From Candidatus Falkowbacteria bacterium UBA917 (GTDB taxonomy: Bacteria > Patescibacteriota > Patescibacteriia > Patescibacteriales > Patescibacteriaceae), in assembly GCA_002293855.1 (NCBI GenBank), contig DBEB01000018.1, positions 1-13,692 of the forward strand: 13,692 nucleotides of DNA. The letters are read 5' to 3'. The notes below the pieces were generated by a model. That model had not been told where the DNA came from. It did no database searches and was given only the letters and a program-made list of their open reading frames with translations. Both the position numbers and the translations under genes were made by a program. Within the stretch, counting starts at the first letter, position 1, and each line of letters opens with the position of its first letter. This document shows, piece by piece, positions 12,749-13,692 of this stretch.

Positions 12749-13212
12749 ATCGCTAGTGCTTTAGTCAGATAAAAAACTTTTTCCAGATTCTGCTCACCAC
12801 GACTACCAAACCACTTAACCATTACTGTCAATTTATACACATCAGTGTCAATGATTCCATCAGGGCAATCAACTACCAAACTCTGAGCGTTTCTGCAAAT
12901 ATTTTCTAAAATCACACTCCTTTGATAATCACCAATTTGCTCATAATCATCAGTAACCAAGTTCCACAAACCGTTATCATAGCTGAGGCTACTGACATTG
13001 GTATTGAGTAATGACCAATCCCTCTTAGCTACCAACGACACTAGAGTCAAGGCCTCCTGACTACTAATTTCGGCTGCTATTAGCTTTTGCCTGTCGCTCA
13101 ATTGACCCAATCCCAAACTACTATAAGCTCCCAAAGCACTAACCAATAACAAAAATAGCGCTAACGCCACTATTGCCTCCAAAATTGAAAAAGCCCGCCT
13201 AGCTCTGATCAT
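12745..13212 (-). CDS. Minor pilin of the GspI/PilV type
   Basis: A 155-residue prepilin. The leader MIRARRA is rich in Arg, and mature FSILEAIVALALFLLLVSALGAY has Glu at +5 (residue 12). SILEAIVALAL closely matches the usual GspI/PilV start (F-T-L-L-E-V-L-V-A). The globular part has ENICRNAQSLVVDCPDGIIDTDVYKLTVMVKWFG, with two cysteines likely bridged and a VxVxW strand typical of GspI. It starts 2 bases after the GspH-like stop and overlaps the GspJ-like start by 4 bases. It is likely part of the tip-initiation complex. Confidence 0.78.
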   Translation of the reverse strand: MIRARRAFSILEAIVALALFLLLVSALGAYSSLGLGQLSDRQKLIAAEISSQEALTLVSLVAKRDWSLLNTNVSSLSYDNGLWNLVTDDYEQIGDYQRSVILENICRNAQSLVVDCPDGIIDTDVYKLTVMVKWFGSRGEQNLEKVFYLTKALAI

Positions 13213-13214
13213 AT

Positions 13215-13655
13215 TTACTGTTTAAAAATTACCGGACCATCAATCAAAGCTAATTCCTCTTGGCCAGATTGATTTTTAAAACCAGCTGTTCCGGCTTGAA
13301 GAGCAACTCCTCGGCGATTAAATAACAATTCATCACTATCATCAGTCAAATCAGTCACCATTTCCAAACCCCTTGGTAAATCAACTACACGATCACTATC
13401 TAGATCTCTGACTTGATAATTAGCCCCACGAAAGACTGTGTAGTGATCAGACTCAAACTTAATACCATACACACTATCCTTCCAACCCGCTCGACTGTCA
13501 GCAGCCACTAGTCGCAAATCACTAATCAAAATCCCTAACTGCTCCTCCAGCTGATGATCCGCCTGAACCTTACTTAGATTTGGCAAAACCATCGCCGAAA
13601 CAGCGATCACTATGACTATTACCACCACTAACTCCACCAAAGCAAAAGCACGCAT
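13215..13655 (-). CDS. Minor pilin of the GspH/FimT type with a three-residue leader
   Basis: A 146-residue prepilin. Mature FALVELVVVIVIVIAVSAMVLPNL follows the leader Met-Arg-Ala, with Glu at +5 (residue 8). The body (DHQLEEQLGILISDLRLVAADSRAGW, YGIKFESDHYTVFRG, then paired beta strands ending in a FNRRGVALQAG motif) matches GspH/FimT pseudopilins, including the F/N-x-x-G segment. The start is forced: the in-frame TGA of the upstream gene is only one codon before the ATG, so the unusually short leader is real unless the TGA is a sequencing error. It heads the visible minor-pilin series H-I-J-K. Confidence 0.82.
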   Translation of the reverse strand: MRAFALVELVVVIVIVIAVSAMVLPNLSKVQADHQLEEQLGILISDLRLVAADSRAGWKDSVYGIKFESDHYTVFRGANYQVRDLDSDRVVDLPRGLEMVTDLTDDSDELLFNRRGVALQAGTAGFKNQSGQEELALIDGPVIFKQ

Positions 13656-13658
13656 AAA

Positions 13659-13692
13659 TCATCTTACAATCCCACCAGTAATCGAATAGATT
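13659..13692 (-). CDS. C-terminal tail of an upstream gene, possibly pilC (partial)
   Basis: Only ten codons are inside the window, reading IYSITGGIVR and a TGA stop at 13661-13659. The stop is 3 bases before the GspH-like start, matching the tight spacing of this operon. Many PilC/GspF inner-membrane proteins end in a hydrophobic helix followed by PIYxxxxxI, and pilC commonly precedes minor-pilin genes, so pilC is the best guess. Another frame is open to 13666 and cannot be excluded. The evidence is thin. Confidence 0.4.
   Translation of the reverse strand, partial: IYSITGGIVR

Noticed and set aside
1..13692. CRISPR array, tRNA, rRNA, insertion sequence or TGA recoding
   Set aside because: No regularly spaced long repeats, no cloverleaf or rRNA-like segment, no transposase or terminal inverted repeats, and TGA serves as a normal stop directly before the desaturase terminator.

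Overview
The window looks like a piece of an AT-rich bacterial chromosome, most likely from the Patescibacteria (Candidate Phyla Radiation). This placement is an inference. It rests on a tight minor-pilin/PilM operon, a secreted double peptidoglycan-binding protein with a YAWS..IG..DL surface module, an archaeal-type class I fructose-bisphosphate aldolase, a membrane protein resembling the 'baseplate J-like' proteins often annotated in these genomes, and SH3b/PspC/toastrack envelope proteins. TGA is used as a stop (desaturase and the partial upstream gene), so this is not a lineage that recodes TGA.

Layout, left to right. 1-3269 is a minus-strand block: a fatty-acid desaturase (78-935) with its own promoter and terminator, a 588-residue single-pass membrane protein (1057-2823) and a small coiled-coil protein (2892-3269). 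3364-5580 is a plus-strand block: phosphoglycerate mutase, then a two-gene PspC / LiaF-toastrack unit. 5634-7415 (minus) is the peptidoglycan-binding surface protein, divergent from the aldolase at 7558-8481 (plus). From 8542 to the right edge everything is on the minus strand and mostly concerns type IV pili. In transcription order: the tail of a probable pilC, then GspH/FimT-, GspI/PilV-, GspJ/PilW- and GspK/PilX-like minor pilins, then a PilM-TM-SH3b fusion. A major-type pilin with its own promoter follows, and last an LpxH-like metallophosphoesterase.

How it fits together. The minor pilins with the PilM fusion look like the assembly platform and tip-initiation complex of a type IV pilus built in a cell with peptidoglycan. 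The fusion resembles T2SS GspL (actin-like domain plus TM plus external domain) with an added wall-binding SH3b domain. The PspC/LiaF pair, the desaturase and the peptidoglycan-binding protein concern the envelope. The mutase and aldolase are lower/central glycolysis genes in separate units.

Two genome-level signals stand out. All three plus-strand transcription units have an extended -10 (TGCTATAAT or TGCTATACT) placed 7-8 nt before an ATG, which predicts leaderless mRNAs. The plus strand is C-rich over G whichever way genes run, so the minus strand is probably the leading strand; plus-strand proteins are correspondingly Asn/Gln/Ile-rich.
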